From Acinetobacter rudis (lineage in GTDB: Bacteria; Pseudomonadota; Gammaproteobacteria; Pseudomonadales; Moraxellaceae), in the NCBI RefSeq assembly GCF_000829675.1, contig NZ_BBRX01000028.1, positions 1-64,000 of the forward strand: a stretch of DNA of 64,000 bases, in the 5' to 3' direction. The translations under genes and the position numbers were made by a program. Shown here piece by piece: positions 38,948-49,669 of the stretch. The notes below the pieces were generated by a model. It did not search any database and was not told the DNA's origin. It saw only the letters and a list, made by a program, of their open reading frames with translations. Each line of letters starts with the position of its first letter. Position 1 is the first letter of the stretch.

Positions 38948-40132
38948 ATGACCAAATCTTATTATGAGTTTTTTTGCCCAGTTAAAGTTATCGCAGGTCA
39001 TGCAGCGCTTGAGCACATTCCTTTTGAGCTTGCGATCTTAGGTTCTAAGCGACCAATGATCATCACGGACAAAGGCGTGCGTAGTAATCAACTCCTTGCA
39101 CCACTTGAAACTGCTTTTGCAGCAAGTGATATTGAATTGGCATGTATTTTTGATGATGTACCACCAGATTCAAGTTTAGAAACAGTCGCAACAGCAGCTG
39201 CTGCCTATCGCGAACACCAATGTGATGCGATTATTGCTGTCGGTGGTGGCTCTGTGATTGATACCTCAAAAGCAACCAATATCTTGGTCTCTGAAGGTGG
39301 TGATGACTTACTGAAATACTCAGGAGCCCACAACTTAACTCGACCACTCAAACCTTTTTTTGTGATTCCAACAACATCAGGTACAGGTTCAGAAACAACG
39401 ATGGTTGCTGTGGTTTCTGATCATCAACGTAATATTAAACTTCCTTTTGCATCGCAATACCTTATGCCGCATGCTGCCATTTTAGATCCACGCATGACGC
39501 AAACACTGCCACCTCATTTAACAGCAATGACAGCGATGGATGCATTAACGCATGCTGTTGAATCCTATACTTGCCTAGCAGCTAACCCAATGAGCGATGC
39601 TTATGCAACAGCTGCGATCAAGAAAATTGCAAAGAATTTGTTTACTGTTCTTGAGTCGCCTAATGATGTGCAAGGACGTTTAGAGTTAGCTCAAGCCTCT
39701 ACCATGGCTGGTGTAGCATTTTCCAACTCTATGGTTGGATTAGTGCACTCACTTGGACATGCGCTTGGTGCAGTTGCACACTTACCGCACGGACTTTGTA
39801 TGAACCTCTTTTTGCCTTATGTACTTCAGTACAACAAAGAGGTCAATCATGACAAAATCGCAGACCTCCTCCTCCCCTTAGCTGGTGCGGACATTTATGC
39901 ACAAACCCCTGCGGATGCACGTGCTGACAAGGCGATTGATGTGATTTTAACCATGCGCGATCGTGTCTATGACTTGACTAAATTACCACGCACATTGAGT
40001 GAAACAGGCCGTATAAACCAAGATCAACTTGATGAAGTTGCTGAAAAAGCACTCAACGATGGTTCTATTATATTCAATCCAAAAGAAACCAACTTACAAG
40101 ATCTTAAAATGATTTTAGAAAAAGCTTGGTAA
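38948..40132 (+). CDS. Iron-containing (class III) alcohol dehydrogenase
   Basis: 394 residues from the ATG at 38948, preceded by AAGGAGGT, the best ribosome binding site in the window. NAD binding: VGGGSVIDTSKATN. Metal-binding motifs: TAMDALTHAVESYTC and GLVHSLGHALGAVAHLPHGLCMNLFLP with the histidines of the iron site, all typical of the ADH III family (butanol, lactaldehyde or methanol dehydrogenases). The substrate is unknown; the linked lipid-binding gene suggests a hydrophobic alcohol or aldehyde. Confidence 0.94.
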   Translation: MTKSYYEFFCPVKVIAGHAALEHIPFELAILGSKRPMIITDKGVRSNQLLAPLETAFAASDIELACIFDDVPPDSSLETVATAAAAYREHQCDAIIAVGGGSVIDTSKATNILVSEGGDDLLKYSGAHNLTRPLKPFFVIPTTSGTGSETTMVAVVSDHQRNIKLPFASQYLMPHAAILDPRMTQTLPPHLTAMTAMDALTHAVESYTCLAANPMSDAYATAAIKKIAKNLFTVLESPNDVQGRLELAQASTMAGVAFSNSMVGLVHSLGHALGAVAHLPHGLCMNLFLPYVLQYNKEVNHDKIADLLLPLAGADIYAQTPADARADKAIDVILTMRDRVYDLTKLPRTLSETGRINQDQLDEVAEKALNDGSIIFNPKETNLQDLKMILEKAW

Positions 40133-40165
40133 TTTTAAAAAAATCAGCCAATATACCCCCAGTTC

Positions 40166-40197
40166 AAGCCTGATGTTTTTTCAAACATCGGGCTTTT
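40166..40197 (+). terminator. Terminator of the alcohol dehydrogenase gene
   Basis: AAGCCTGATGTTT and AAACATCGGGCTT pair with one G.T wobble and are followed by TT, about 35 bp after the stop. Confidence 0.88.
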
Positions 40198-40323
40198 ACA
40201 TTGTAACTTCAGAAAGGCGTGGATTTTTTTAATTGGCATAATTTCTGCAAAAAATCCAACAAAGGCGCTAGCAGATAAAATCAAATTAGATTAGATTAGC
40301 GCGCTTTGTTTATTCTTAGGGGG

Positions 40324-40358
40324 GGATCGTTCGTCTCAAACGGTCCTTAATCATTAAG
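40324..40358 (+). other. Possible structured leader of the APC permease gene
   Basis: GGATCGTT and AACGGTCC form an 8-bp stem (one wobble) with a 7-base loop, followed at once by the 13-bp palindrome CTTAATCATTAAG. They lie just before the permease start, which has no Shine-Dalgarno sequence. A regulatory RNA leader is possible; an operator is the alternative. Confidence 0.4.
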
Positions 40359-40379
40359 ACTGATCCTTGATCAACGACT

Positions 40380-41780
40380 ATGAGGATTCCGCCGTTGACA
40401 AATATTCCTGGGACTCCACCTGCTGCTAAACTCAAAAAAAATCTCGTGCTATGGCACATTATCATTATTGGTTTAGCGTATATTCAGCCACTAACTTTAT
40501 TTGATACTTTCGGTCTTGTATCAGATGGAAGTCAAGGCCATGTTCCAACCTCATATATTTTTGCTCTATTTGCCATACTACTTACCTCCATTAGTTATGG
40601 GCACATGATTAAGCGTTATCCATCGTCTGGTTCTGCTTATACCTATGCTCAAAAATCTATTCATCCCAATGTTGGATTTATGGTGGGCTGGTCGTCGTGG
40701 TTAGATTATTTACTCTCGCCATTGGTCAACATTATATTGGCAGATATTTATCTACGCGCCCTATATCCAGAAGTAAATAACTGGATCTGGGTCATTGCCT
40801 TAACGACAATAATGACAGTCATTAACTTATTTGGCTCTCGTTTTGTTGCACGCTTTAACAGCACCATCGTTGTTATTCAACTGGGTGTAATATTCTATTT
40901 TGTTTACCAAGTCTATGTATTGCTCACCCAAGGTGTTTACGCTGACGGCACGCTTAACCCAGACAAAGCTGCATTATGGAGTATGGCTCCATTTTGGAAT
41001 GAAATGACTTCGGTCGCTGCCTTAATTGGTGGTGCGACGATTTTATGCTTCTCATTTACTGGTTTTGATGCACTGTCTTCACTTGCAGAAGAAACCAAAG
41101 ATGCAGAAAAAACGCTTCCACGTGCAATTTTTGCCACGGCACTTATTGCAGGGATTATCTTTATCGTAAGTACTTACTTTATCCAGTTGTACTTCCCGAG
41201 TAATCCAAATATTTATTTCAACCCACTCGATGAATCACAGCCTGTTATGGTTGCAGCGATTGGTAGTATTGCTTTTAAAACCATGGTGCTCTACTTCGCT
41301 GTAGTTGCGGTTATGGCTTCAGGTATTTCTGCACATGCAGGTGTATCACGCTTGATGTATGTTATGGGTCGTGACGGTGTCATTAACAAAAAGATCTTTG
41401 GTCATATTAGTCCAAAGCTTCATACACCAACCTATAACATTTTAATCGTGGGTGTAGTTGCCTTAACTGCTGGTTTCTTAAGCCTTGAGCATATTGTTAA
41501 CCTAATCAGTTTTGGTGCTTTGACAGCCTTTAGTTTTGTCAACTTCTCAGTGATATCACGTTATGCACTGCGAGATGGTCGAAATAAAACACCTGCCGAT
41601 ATCTTTAAGTATATCGTCATACCGACGCTTGGTTTTGCTAGTGTTTTCTTAATGTGGCTTGAGATTGATGAATCTGCATTAAAAATTGGCTTAATCTGGG
41701 CTGCAATTGGTGTTGGCTATCTGGCCTACAAAACACGTGGTTTCCGTTATCCTGCACCGCAGCATAATGAACACGAGTAA
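40380..41780 (+). CDS. APC-family amino acid/polyamine permease
   Basis: 466 residues with 12 predicted transmembrane helices. The N-terminal helix 1 segment NLVLWHIIIIGLAYIQPLTLFDTFG and the SSGSAYTYAQKSIHPNVGFMVGWSSWLDYLLSP signature match APC transporters, closest in pattern to putrescine importers of the PlaP/YeeF type. FSFTGFDALSSLAEETKDAEKTLPRAI is the conserved helix 6 - loop region. The ATG at 40380 has no clear ribosome binding site. Substrate is inferred from family only. Confidence 0.88.
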   Translation: MRIPPLTNIPGTPPAAKLKKNLVLWHIIIIGLAYIQPLTLFDTFGLVSDGSQGHVPTSYIFALFAILLTSISYGHMIKRYPSSGSAYTYAQKSIHPNVGFMVGWSSWLDYLLSPLVNIILADIYLRALYPEVNNWIWVIALTTIMTVINLFGSRFVARFNSTIVVIQLGVIFYFVYQVYVLLTQGVYADGTLNPDKAALWSMAPFWNEMTSVAALIGGATILCFSFTGFDALSSLAEETKDAEKTLPRAIFATALIAGIIFIVSTYFIQLYFPSNPNIYFNPLDESQPVMVAAIGSIAFKTMVLYFAVVAVMASGISAHAGVSRLMYVMGRDGVINKKIFGHISPKLHTPTYNILIVGVVALTAGFLSLEHIVNLISFGALTAFSFVNFSVISRYALRDGRNKTPADIFKYIVIPTLGFASVFLMWLEIDESALKIGLIWAAIGVGYLAYKTRGFRYPAPQHNEHE

Positions 41781-41870
41781 TCTCACACTCTTCTCAAAAA
41801 AATAGGCTGTTAACAAACAGCCTATTTTTTTTGCTTCGTTATTTTAACCGACTTATTTTTGATGGATATC

Positions 41871-42428
41871 TTAATGCACTGTAAACTTATCTGTGATCAG
41901 TTTTACCCGTCGTGCATAAGCTTTCGCAGTCTCTAAGTCACCACTGGCTATTTCTTCAATAGATGCATCAGCAGGAGACTGCACGAGTAAACCCACCGAA
42001 CCACCTAGGTTATTGATATCACTACGCTGTGCTGCTTTTGTGTTTGACGGAGCTAAACCTAAACTCACCCAAATTCCACCATGCTGTGATGCCAAGGTTT
42101 GAAAATTAATCAGTGTCACTTGTTTATCACCATTCAAACTAGCACTGTTAGTAAAACCTGCAAATATTTTGTCTTGCCACGCTCGACTAAACCACATTTT
42201 AGAACTTTGATCAGCAAACTTTTTAAACTGCCACGGCATACTGCCCATATAAGTCGGAGCACCAAAGACAATTGCATCCGCATCTTCAAGTTGCTGCCAA
42301 GCCTGCTCATCAATCTCACCTTGTTGATCAATCTCGATCAACTGTGCCTGAATTTCTTGAGCAAATGTTTCAGCAACAACACGGGTATGACCATAACCAG
42401 AATAATATACAACGGCGACTTTAGACAT
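41871..42428 (-). CDS. Flavodoxin-like NAD(P)H:quinone/FMN-dependent reductase
   Basis: 185 residues from the ATG at 42428 (AGAGAGAACAAG ahead of it). The N-terminal FMN phosphate loop SGYGHTRVVAETFAQ, the GAPTYMGSMPWQFKKF stretch and the GFTNSASLNGDK region are typical of WrbA-like flavodoxin-fold reductases. A start six codons upstream is possible. It is divergent from the HxlR gene and separated from it by a palindrome, which suggests control by that regulator in response to quinones or reactive electrophiles, as in other HxlR-oxidoreductase pairs. Confidence 0.9.
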   Translation of the reverse strand: MSKVAVVYYSGYGHTRVVAETFAQEIQAQLIEIDQQGEIDEQAWQQLEDADAIVFGAPTYMGSMPWQFKKFADQSSKMWFSRAWQDKIFAGFTNSASLNGDKQVTLINFQTLASQHGGIWVSLGLAPSNTKAAQRSDINNLGGSVGLLVQSPADASIEEIASGDLETAKAYARRVKLITDKFTVH

Positions 42429-42489
42429 CTTGTTCTCTCTAATCAATTGAATAATTCATATAGTATATTTTAGAAACTAGATGTCAATT

Positions 42490-42507
42490 AGTTACCAAAT
42501 GGTAACT
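42490..42507. promoter_or_regulatory. Inverted repeat, likely HxlR operator
   Basis: AGTTACC-AAAT-GGTAACT is a perfect 7-bp inverted repeat in the 124-bp gap between the divergent flavodoxin-like and HxlR genes. GTAC/GTTAC-type repeats are typical of HxlR-family sites. Confidence 0.7.
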
Positions 42508-42552
42508 GGTCATGATATGCTGTTCACATAACCATCATTCGGTGTGCTTCTC

Positions 42553-42939
42553 ATGGAAAAAGCCTTAGCTTTCAATATTTACCATCCCAATTGTCCCTCT
42601 AGATTATTTTTTAGTAATCTTGCTGACAAGTGGGTGTTATTTATCGTAGATACACTACAAACTCAGCCTACTCATTTTAATGCGCTAAAGAAAATTATCG
42701 CTGGAATCTCGCCAAAGGTACTCTCACAAAAACTTAAAATGTTAGAACGAGATGGTTTTATCCAACGTGAGCTTCTCGATACACGCCCTATCAAAGTCAT
42801 GTACTCTCTCACTCCACTTGGCCATGAACTGGCTCAAAGTGCTTTAGCATTTAAACTCTGGGCAGAGCGCAATATGCAACATGTGCTTGATGCACAGCAA
42901 AAGTATGATGCAGCAGAACAACTCACAGCAAAAATATAA
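42553..42939 (+). CDS. HxlR-family transcriptional regulator
   Basis: 128 residues from the ATG at 42553. The HxlR pattern is clear: a Cys near the start (HPNCPSRLFFSNLADKWVLFIVDTL), the helix-turn-helix HFNALKKIIAGISPKVLSQKLKMLERDGFIQRELL, and the wing VMYSLTPLGHELAQ. Members often sense reactive electrophiles or quinones through the N-terminal Cys. It likely controls itself and the divergent flavodoxin-like gene. Confidence 0.93.
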   Translation: MEKALAFNIYHPNCPSRLFFSNLADKWVLFIVDTLQTQPTHFNALKKIIAGISPKVLSQKLKMLERDGFIQRELLDTRPIKVMYSLTPLGHELAQSALAFKLWAERNMQHVLDAQQKYDAAEQLTAKI

Positions 42940-42942
42940 AAA

Positions 42943-42966
42943 AAAGCAACGACAAATCGTTGCTTT
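42943..42966. terminator. Bidirectional terminator between hxlR-type gene and trmL
   Basis: AAAGCAACGA and TCGTTGCTTT form a 10-bp stem with loop CAAA, with A-rich sequence on one side and T on the other. Confidence 0.85.
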
Positions 42967-42996
42967 CATTTAGCTTAGAACAAGATCTAGAGCAGC

Positions 42997-43476
42997 TTAA
43001 ATAAGATCTTTAAAGCCCTGTTGACGCCATGCCTCATACACAATCACCGCTGTCGCATTCGACAGATTTAAACTGCGTGAATTCGGCGCCATCGGTAAGC
43101 GAATCCAGTTTTCGACAGGAAACATCATCCGCACTTGCTCAGGTAAACCACGTGTTTCAGGCCCAAGCAATAATGCCACAGGTCGATTCAACTCACTTTG
43201 ATGGGGTAAAGCCGAGCCTTTGGTGGTCATTGGATAAATTGCATCGACGCTAATTCCCTGCTTTGCTAGCGCAGTCAGACAATCTTCAATCGTTTCCCAG
43301 ATTTGCATACGTGCCCATTCATGGTAATCCAAACCAGCACGTTTAAGTTTTTTATCATCCAACTCAAAACCTAATGGCTTAACCAGATGGAGTTGAGCAC
43401 CAGTATTGGCACATAGGCGAATGATATTTCCAGTATTACTTGGAATCTCTGGTTCGTATAAAACAACGTGAATCAC
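42997..43476 (-). CDS. trmL: tRNA (cytidine/uridine-34-2'-O)-methyltransferase TrmL
   Basis: SPOUT methyltransferase that 2'-O-methylates the wobble base of tRNA-Leu isoacceptors. The family N-terminus [23 protein letters not shown], the AdoMet-knot motif [14 protein letters not shown], and [21 protein letters not shown] are present. 159 residues is typical. It lies 20 bp downstream of cysG on the same strand. Confidence 0.95.
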   Translation of the reverse strand: MIHVVLYEPEIPSNTGNIIRLCANTGAQLHLVKPLGFELDDKKLKRAGLDYHEWARMQIWETIEDCLTALAKQGISVDAIYPMTTKGSALPHQSELNRPVALLLGPETRGLPEQVRMMFPVENWIRLPMAPNSRSLNLSNATAVIVYEAWRQQGFKDLI

Positions 43477-43496
43477 TGTGCTTCTCTATTTTAACT

Positions 43497-44885
43497 TTAG
43501 ACAATCGCTTGAGATTGCCAATTCAGTTTTTCATGTAATGACACCACTTCACCAATAATGGTCAAAGTCGGTGCCTGTATTTGATGTTCAGTTACTTTAT
43601 CTGCAATATCAGCTAAAGTTCCGACAACGACTTTTTGTTCAGCTGTTGTACCTTTAGAAATCAGTGCAACTGGCATATTCGGACGCTGACCATGCTCAAT
43701 TAAACGCTGACAAATTGTTTCAAGCCCAACAATTCCCATATAAAGCACCAAAGTCTGATGTTCATAGACCAATTCAGTCCATGGCAACTCAGGTGAACCT
43801 GCTTTTAAATGCCCAGTTAAAAACCGTACACTTTGTGCATAATCACGATGTGTCAAAGGAATTCCAGCATAAGCAGCACAGCCCGATGCAGCGGTTATAC
43901 CCGGTACGACTTGAAAAGTAATACCTGCTGCAAACAACTCCTCGATCTCTTCACCACCGCGACCAAAGATAAAAGGATCACCGCCTTTTAGACGGCACAC
44001 CCGTTTACCCTGTCCAGCATATTTTACCAATAAGGCATTAATACTGTCTTGGTCCAAGGTATGCTGTGCACGTGCCTTACCGACGTAAACTTTTTCAGCA
44101 TCACGGCGGCACAAATCTAAAATTTGCTGAGAGACCAAACGATCGTAAATCACCACATCCGCTTGTTGCATTAAACGCAACGCTTTGAGTGTCAATAATT
44201 CAGGATCACCAGGACCTGCTCCAACCAAATACACCTCCCCTTTTGGCATTTTCCACGTGCTTAAAGCTTGCTGTATATAGGCTTCGGCCTGTTGATTTTG
44301 TTGTTGTAATACCCAGTCTTTAAAAGGACTTGCATAGAGCTCTTCCCAGAACACACGGCGCTCGTCAGGGTTCGGAATCTGTGCCTTCACACGATTACGC
44401 CACACACCTGAAAATTCAGCCAAACGGCCAAACTGATGTGGAATCAGACTTTCGAGTTGGGTTCTGAGTTGTCGACTTAAAACAGGTGAAGTGCCGTTAC
44501 TTGCAATAGAAACTACAATAGGTGAGCGATCAACAATTGCAGGCATCATAAAGCGACAGTTCGGAATATCATCAACACTATTGACTAACACATTTAAGGC
44601 TTCACAGCGCTCAAAGACCTGTTGATTGACTTTTGCTTGATCTGTAGCAGCGATCACTAAACGATAGTGCGCCAAGGCTAAATCATCAGCGTACTGCTGC
44701 TGAATATATTTCCCCTGAGTCTGCTCAACCAATTGAAGTAAATCAGCAGTAATCTCAAGGGAGACGACATCAATCACAGCGCCAGCTCTTGCCAGCAACT
44801 GTGCTTTACGTAAAGCAATCTGCCCCCCACCAACAAGCAAACAAGGCTGCTGATGTAGTTTTAATGAAATTGGAAAAATATCCAC
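43497..44885 (-). CDS. cysG: Siroheme synthase, trifunctional
   Basis: Makes siroheme for sulfite and nitrite reductases. The N-terminal precorrin-2 dehydrogenase/ferrochelatase part (about 1-215) has LLVGGGQIALRKAQLLARAGA and VNSVDDIPNCRFMMPAIVDRSP, and the C-terminal uroporphyrinogen-III methyltransferase part (about 215-462) has YLVGAGPGDPELLTLKALRLM, VCRLKGGDPFIFGRGGEE and VVPGITAASGCAAYAGIPLTHRD. I use the GTG at 44885 (DIFPISLKLHQQP), 462 residues; a TTG four codons earlier has no spaced ribosome binding site. Confidence 0.95.
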   Translation of the reverse strand: MDIFPISLKLHQQPCLLVGGGQIALRKAQLLARAGAVIDVVSLEITADLLQLVEQTQGKYIQQQYADDLALAHYRLVIAATDQAKVNQQVFERCEALNVLVNSVDDIPNCRFMMPAIVDRSPIVVSIASNGTSPVLSRQLRTQLESLIPHQFGRLAEFSGVWRNRVKAQIPNPDERRVFWEELYASPFKDWVLQQQNQQAEAYIQQALSTWKMPKGEVYLVGAGPGDPELLTLKALRLMQQADVVIYDRLVSQQILDLCRRDAEKVYVGKARAQHTLDQDSINALLVKYAGQGKRVCRLKGGDPFIFGRGGEEIEELFAAGITFQVVPGITAASGCAAYAGIPLTHRDYAQSVRFLTGHLKAGSPELPWTELVYEHQTLVLYMGIVGLETICQRLIEHGQRPNMPVALISKGTTAEQKVVVGTLADIADKVTEHQIQAPTLTIIGEVVSLHEKLNWQSQAIV

Positions 44886-44930
44886 GGTACAACACAACCT
44901 TTTAGCAAAAAACAGGGGGCAATGGAGAAG

Positions 44931-46724
<1,794 letters not shown>

Positions 46725-47423
46725 TTATTGATCAATAATATCTGTACCCTTTGGCGGTGTGAAATTAAACACTGAAGCTGGAATCGTAGCATTGAGTTTC
46801 ACATTATTAAAACGCACAGTCGTGGTTTGACCCAAAGAATCTTGCAAAATCATCAGTGCAGGTGTTTTATTTTCACCAAAACTAATCGTTAGATTTTGAA
46901 ATGCCCCTTCGGTATTTTTAGGATATAAAGTGTAATACGTTTTAGTTTGGTCTGGTTGAGTCACACGATAAGCACGCATGATCTGGTCAACATTACCTGA
47001 CAACAGCAGCGCTGGAGTATTGGCAACTTGTGCATCTAGGCTTTGACGTACAGCTTGTTGTAAGTCTGGATCATAAATCCATACTGTTTTACCTGTAGTC
47101 ACAATGGTTTGCTTAGCTGGACTAAAGGTTTGCCAATAGAACTTACCAGGACGTTCAACTTTCATCTCACCTTTAAAGGTTTGATTCATATGCTGTGCAG
47201 ATAATCCTTTCTTTTGTGGTGTACGACTAGCTCCAGCAGTTACTTTGGTACTTTGTTCAAAATTTGCGGTAAAGCTTTTTACACCTGTTAATTGGCGAAC
47301 CAAATTCTGTGTTGCTTGTTGTTCTGAGGCTGCAGTCGCTGCAAATGCAACGCTACTCATGACTGGTGCAAGGAACGCCGTACCCAATACAGCCACAGAT
47401 AATGTTTTAGCCAGCATTTTCAT
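46725..47423 (-). CDS. lolA: Outer-membrane lipoprotein carrier protein LolA
   Basis: Periplasmic shuttle for lipoproteins between LolCDE and LolB. Signal peptide of about 28 residues with cleavage after AFA. The mature part has the family SFTANFEQSTKV strand, GEMKVERPGKFYWQTFSPAKQTIVT and VWIYDPDLQQAV. 232 residues, slightly longer than E. coli LolA because of an inserted region after TPQKKGLSAQHMN. AGGTGAAG lies ahead of the start. It has no operon partner here. Confidence 0.95.
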   Translation of the reverse strand: MKMLAKTLSVAVLGTAFLAPVMSSVAFAATAASEQQATQNLVRQLTGVKSFTANFEQSTKVTAGASRTPQKKGLSAQHMNQTFKGEMKVERPGKFYWQTFSPAKQTIVTTGKTVWIYDPDLQQAVRQSLDAQVANTPALLLSGNVDQIMRAYRVTQPDQTKTYYTLYPKNTEGAFQNLTISFGENKTPALMILQDSLGQTTTVRFNNVKLNATIPASVFNFTPPKGTDIIDQ

Positions 47424-47614
47424 AAGTCTTCACCTAAATTCATTTATATTGATCTGCTATTTACCACACAGATGATCAATGCAAACGCTATCTTAAACCA
47501 TTTTTTAAAGCTAATAATCTGGAATATAAGAAGTTTTGTATTGTTATATACCTTTAATGTTTAAATTTCTTCATCTTCGTGAAGAAAATCACGCTATTTC
47601 CCCTTCCGTTTAGA

Positions 47615-47645
47615 CATAAAAAAACCCACTAAACAGTGGGTTTTT
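47615..47645 (-). terminator. Terminator of rplU-rpmA
   Basis: On the minus strand AAACCCACT and AGTGGGTTT form a 9-bp stem with a 4-base loop and a T-run, 17 bp after the rpmA stop. Confidence 0.93.
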
Positions 47646-47661
47646 CCTGATCTAAAGAAAC

Positions 47662-47919
47662 TTATACAGCTTCAACAGATACATAGCGACGGCCAAATTG
47701 ACCTTTCACTTCAAACTTGATTACGCCGTCAGCAGTTGCAAATAAAGTATGGTCACGGCCCATACCTACGTTTGCACCAGCGTGGAACTCAGTACCACGT
47801 TGACGAACGATAATGTTACCAGCAGTCACAGCTTGACCACCGTACATTTTAACACCTAGCATTTTTGGGTTTGAATCACGACCGTTACGTGTCGAACCAC
47901 CGGCTTTCTTGTGAGCCAT
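47662..47919 (-). CDS. rpmA: 50S ribosomal protein L27
   Basis: 85 residues, with the canonical N-terminus [23 protein letters not shown] that reaches the peptidyl transferase centre. [26 protein letters not shown] is the conserved body. It has no cleavable N-terminal extension. It lies 18 bp after rplU. Confidence 0.99.
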   Translation of the reverse strand: MAHKKAGGSTRNGRDSNPKMLGVKMYGGQAVTAGNIIVRQRGTEFHAGANVGMGRDHTLFATADGVIKFEVKGQFGRRYVSVEAV

Positions 47920-47937
47920 GTCTCTTACTCCTCGTAA

Positions 47938-48249
47938 TTAGCCTGCGATACCAGTAATTTTCAACTCAGTGAACCATTGACGGTGACCTTGTTGTTTACG
48001 GTAATGTTTACGACGACGCATTTTGATGATGCGGATTTTGTCGTGACGACCATGGCTAACCACTTCTGCAGTTACTTTCGCGCCAGCTACAACTGGAGCA
48101 CCGATTTGAATGCTGTCACCATTTACAAGCATCAACACATCATCAAAAGTGATTGTTGAACCAGTTTCAGCTTTCAATAACTCAACTTTGAGAGTTTCAC
48201 CCTCAACAACACGGTGCTGTTTACCACCGCTTTGGATTACTGCGTACAT
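47938..48249 (-). CDS. rplU: 50S ribosomal protein L21
   Basis: 103 residues from the ATG at 48249 ([19 protein letters not shown]), with GGAG ahead. The family signature [21 protein letters not shown] near the C-terminus binds 23S rRNA. Extra in-frame codons upstream are the leader, not protein. The rplU-rpmA pair is divergent from ispB, the universal arrangement in proteobacteria. Confidence 0.98.
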   Translation of the reverse strand: MYAVIQSGGKQHRVVEGETLKVELLKAETGSTITFDDVLMLVNGDSIQIGAPVVAGAKVTAEVVSHGRHDKIRIIKMRRRKHYRKQQGHRQWFTELKITGIAG

Positions 48250-48670
48250 AATGTACTCCAAACTAACCCGTGTCGTCGTGCCGATAAAGGAATATATCGA
48301 TCTTAAAACGAACGCCACTGGGGCATAAGGGTGCATATTTTAAGAGATTTCAAAACAAACAACAAGCAAATTTAATAAATAGTTTATCAAAGAACTAAGC
48401 GATTGATTTTAATGCAACTATCAATGTTAATTTTAACAAAGTTAAGCCATTCAATGGCATCATGTGTTAAAAATGAAATAGATTTTTAAAACAATTCCGT
48501 TACCATATTAAAACTTTGGGGGATTGTAGCCGTGTAAATCAAATTTATGCCCTACATCGCTAAAACTTGATGTTTACATTGATTCAATGTATCAATGTGC
48601 AACATATTCGTTTAGCACAAACAACTTTTTAACTATATTTACATCTAATACTCATAGAGGATGGTTTTAC
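48250..48670. other. Divergent rplU/ispB promoter region
   Basis: About 420 bp between the divergent rplU and ispB genes. AT-rich, no supported gene. It contains the rplU promoter (48337-48365) and an unidentified ispB promoter. Confidence 0.6.
48337..48365 (-). promoter_or_regulatory. Candidate promoter of rplU-rpmA
   Basis: On the minus strand TTGTTG and TAAAAT are spaced by 17 bp, giving an rplU leader of about 80 bases. Confidence 0.5.
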
Positions 48671-49648
48671 ATGACTATCGACTTTAAACAAGATATTCTC
48701 GCGCCTGTAGCTACAGATTTTGCCGAAATGGATCAGCTTATCAATGAGGGAATTAGTTCTAAAGTTGCTTTAGTCATGTCTGTCAGTAAACACGTGGTAG
48801 AAGCAGGTGGCAAACGTATGCGCCCGATTATGTGTTTGCTCGCTGCCCACGCTTGTGGGGAAACAGACCTTAAGCGTTCACAAATGCTTGCTGCAATTAT
48901 TGAAATGCTTCATACCGCAACTCTCGTTCATGATGATGTTGTCGATGAGTCAGGTTTACGACGTGGCAAACCCACTGCAAATGCTACTTGGAACAATCAA
49001 ACTGCCGTTTTAGTAGGTGATTTTTTAATTTCACGTGCATTTGATCTATTGGTCGACTTAGACAATATGACCTTATTGAAAGATTTTTCAACAGGTACAT
49101 GCGAAATTGCCGAAGGTGAAGTACTACAATTACAAGCACAGCATCAACCAGATACAGATGAAAATACCTATTTAAGTATTATTCATGGTAAAACATCTCG
49201 ACTATTTGAATTGGCCACAGAAGGTGCTGCGATCTTAGCGGGTACACCACAGTATCGTGAACCACTTCGTCGCTTCGCAGGTCATTTCGGTAATGCCTTT
49301 CAAATTATTGATGACATCTTAGACTACACTTCTGATGCTGAAACATTGGGCAAAAACATTGGTGATGATCTCATGGAAGGTAAACCGACCTTACCACTGA
49401 TCGCTGCGCTGAAAAATACGCAGGGTGAGCAACATGACATCATTCGCCGTAGTATCTCTACAGGAGGTACTTCAGAACTTGAACAAGTGATTGATATTGT
49501 TCATCGCTCTGGTGCTTTAGACTATTGTCGTAGCCGCGCGCAACAAGAAACAGATTTAGCGCTACAAGCATTACAAGCTTTACCTGAAAGTCCATATCGT
49601 CAAGCCTTAGGTAATTTGGCCAATATGGCGCTATTCCGAATTCAATAA
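48671..49648 (+). CDS. ispB: Octaprenyl/nonaprenyl diphosphate synthase
   Basis: Builds the isoprenoid side chain of ubiquinone. The two aspartate-rich motifs are LVHDDVVDESGLRRG and FQIIDDILDYTSDAE, and GGKRMRPIMCLLAAHA is the conserved start of the fold. 325 residues from the ATG at 48671, which has GAGG ahead of it. The chain length made (C40 or C45) cannot be read reliably; Acinetobacter species usually have Q-9. Confidence 0.96.
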   Translation: MTIDFKQDILAPVATDFAEMDQLINEGISSKVALVMSVSKHVVEAGGKRMRPIMCLLAAHACGETDLKRSQMLAAIIEMLHTATLVHDDVVDESGLRRGKPTANATWNNQTAVLVGDFLISRAFDLLVDLDNMTLLKDFSTGTCEIAEGEVLQLQAQHQPDTDENTYLSIIHGKTSRLFELATEGAAILAGTPQYREPLRRFAGHFGNAFQIIDDILDYTSDAETLGKNIGDDLMEGKPTLPLIAALKNTQGEQHDIIRRSISTGGTSELEQVIDIVHRSGALDYCRSRAQQETDLALQALQALPESPYRQALGNLANMALFRIQ

Positions 49649-49669
49649 AATGAGCAGACTTTCTTGCCT

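Noticed and set aside
48250..48336. Upstream extension of rplU
   Set aside because: L21 has a fixed N-terminus beginning [10 protein letters not shown]; the added codons are leader RNA.
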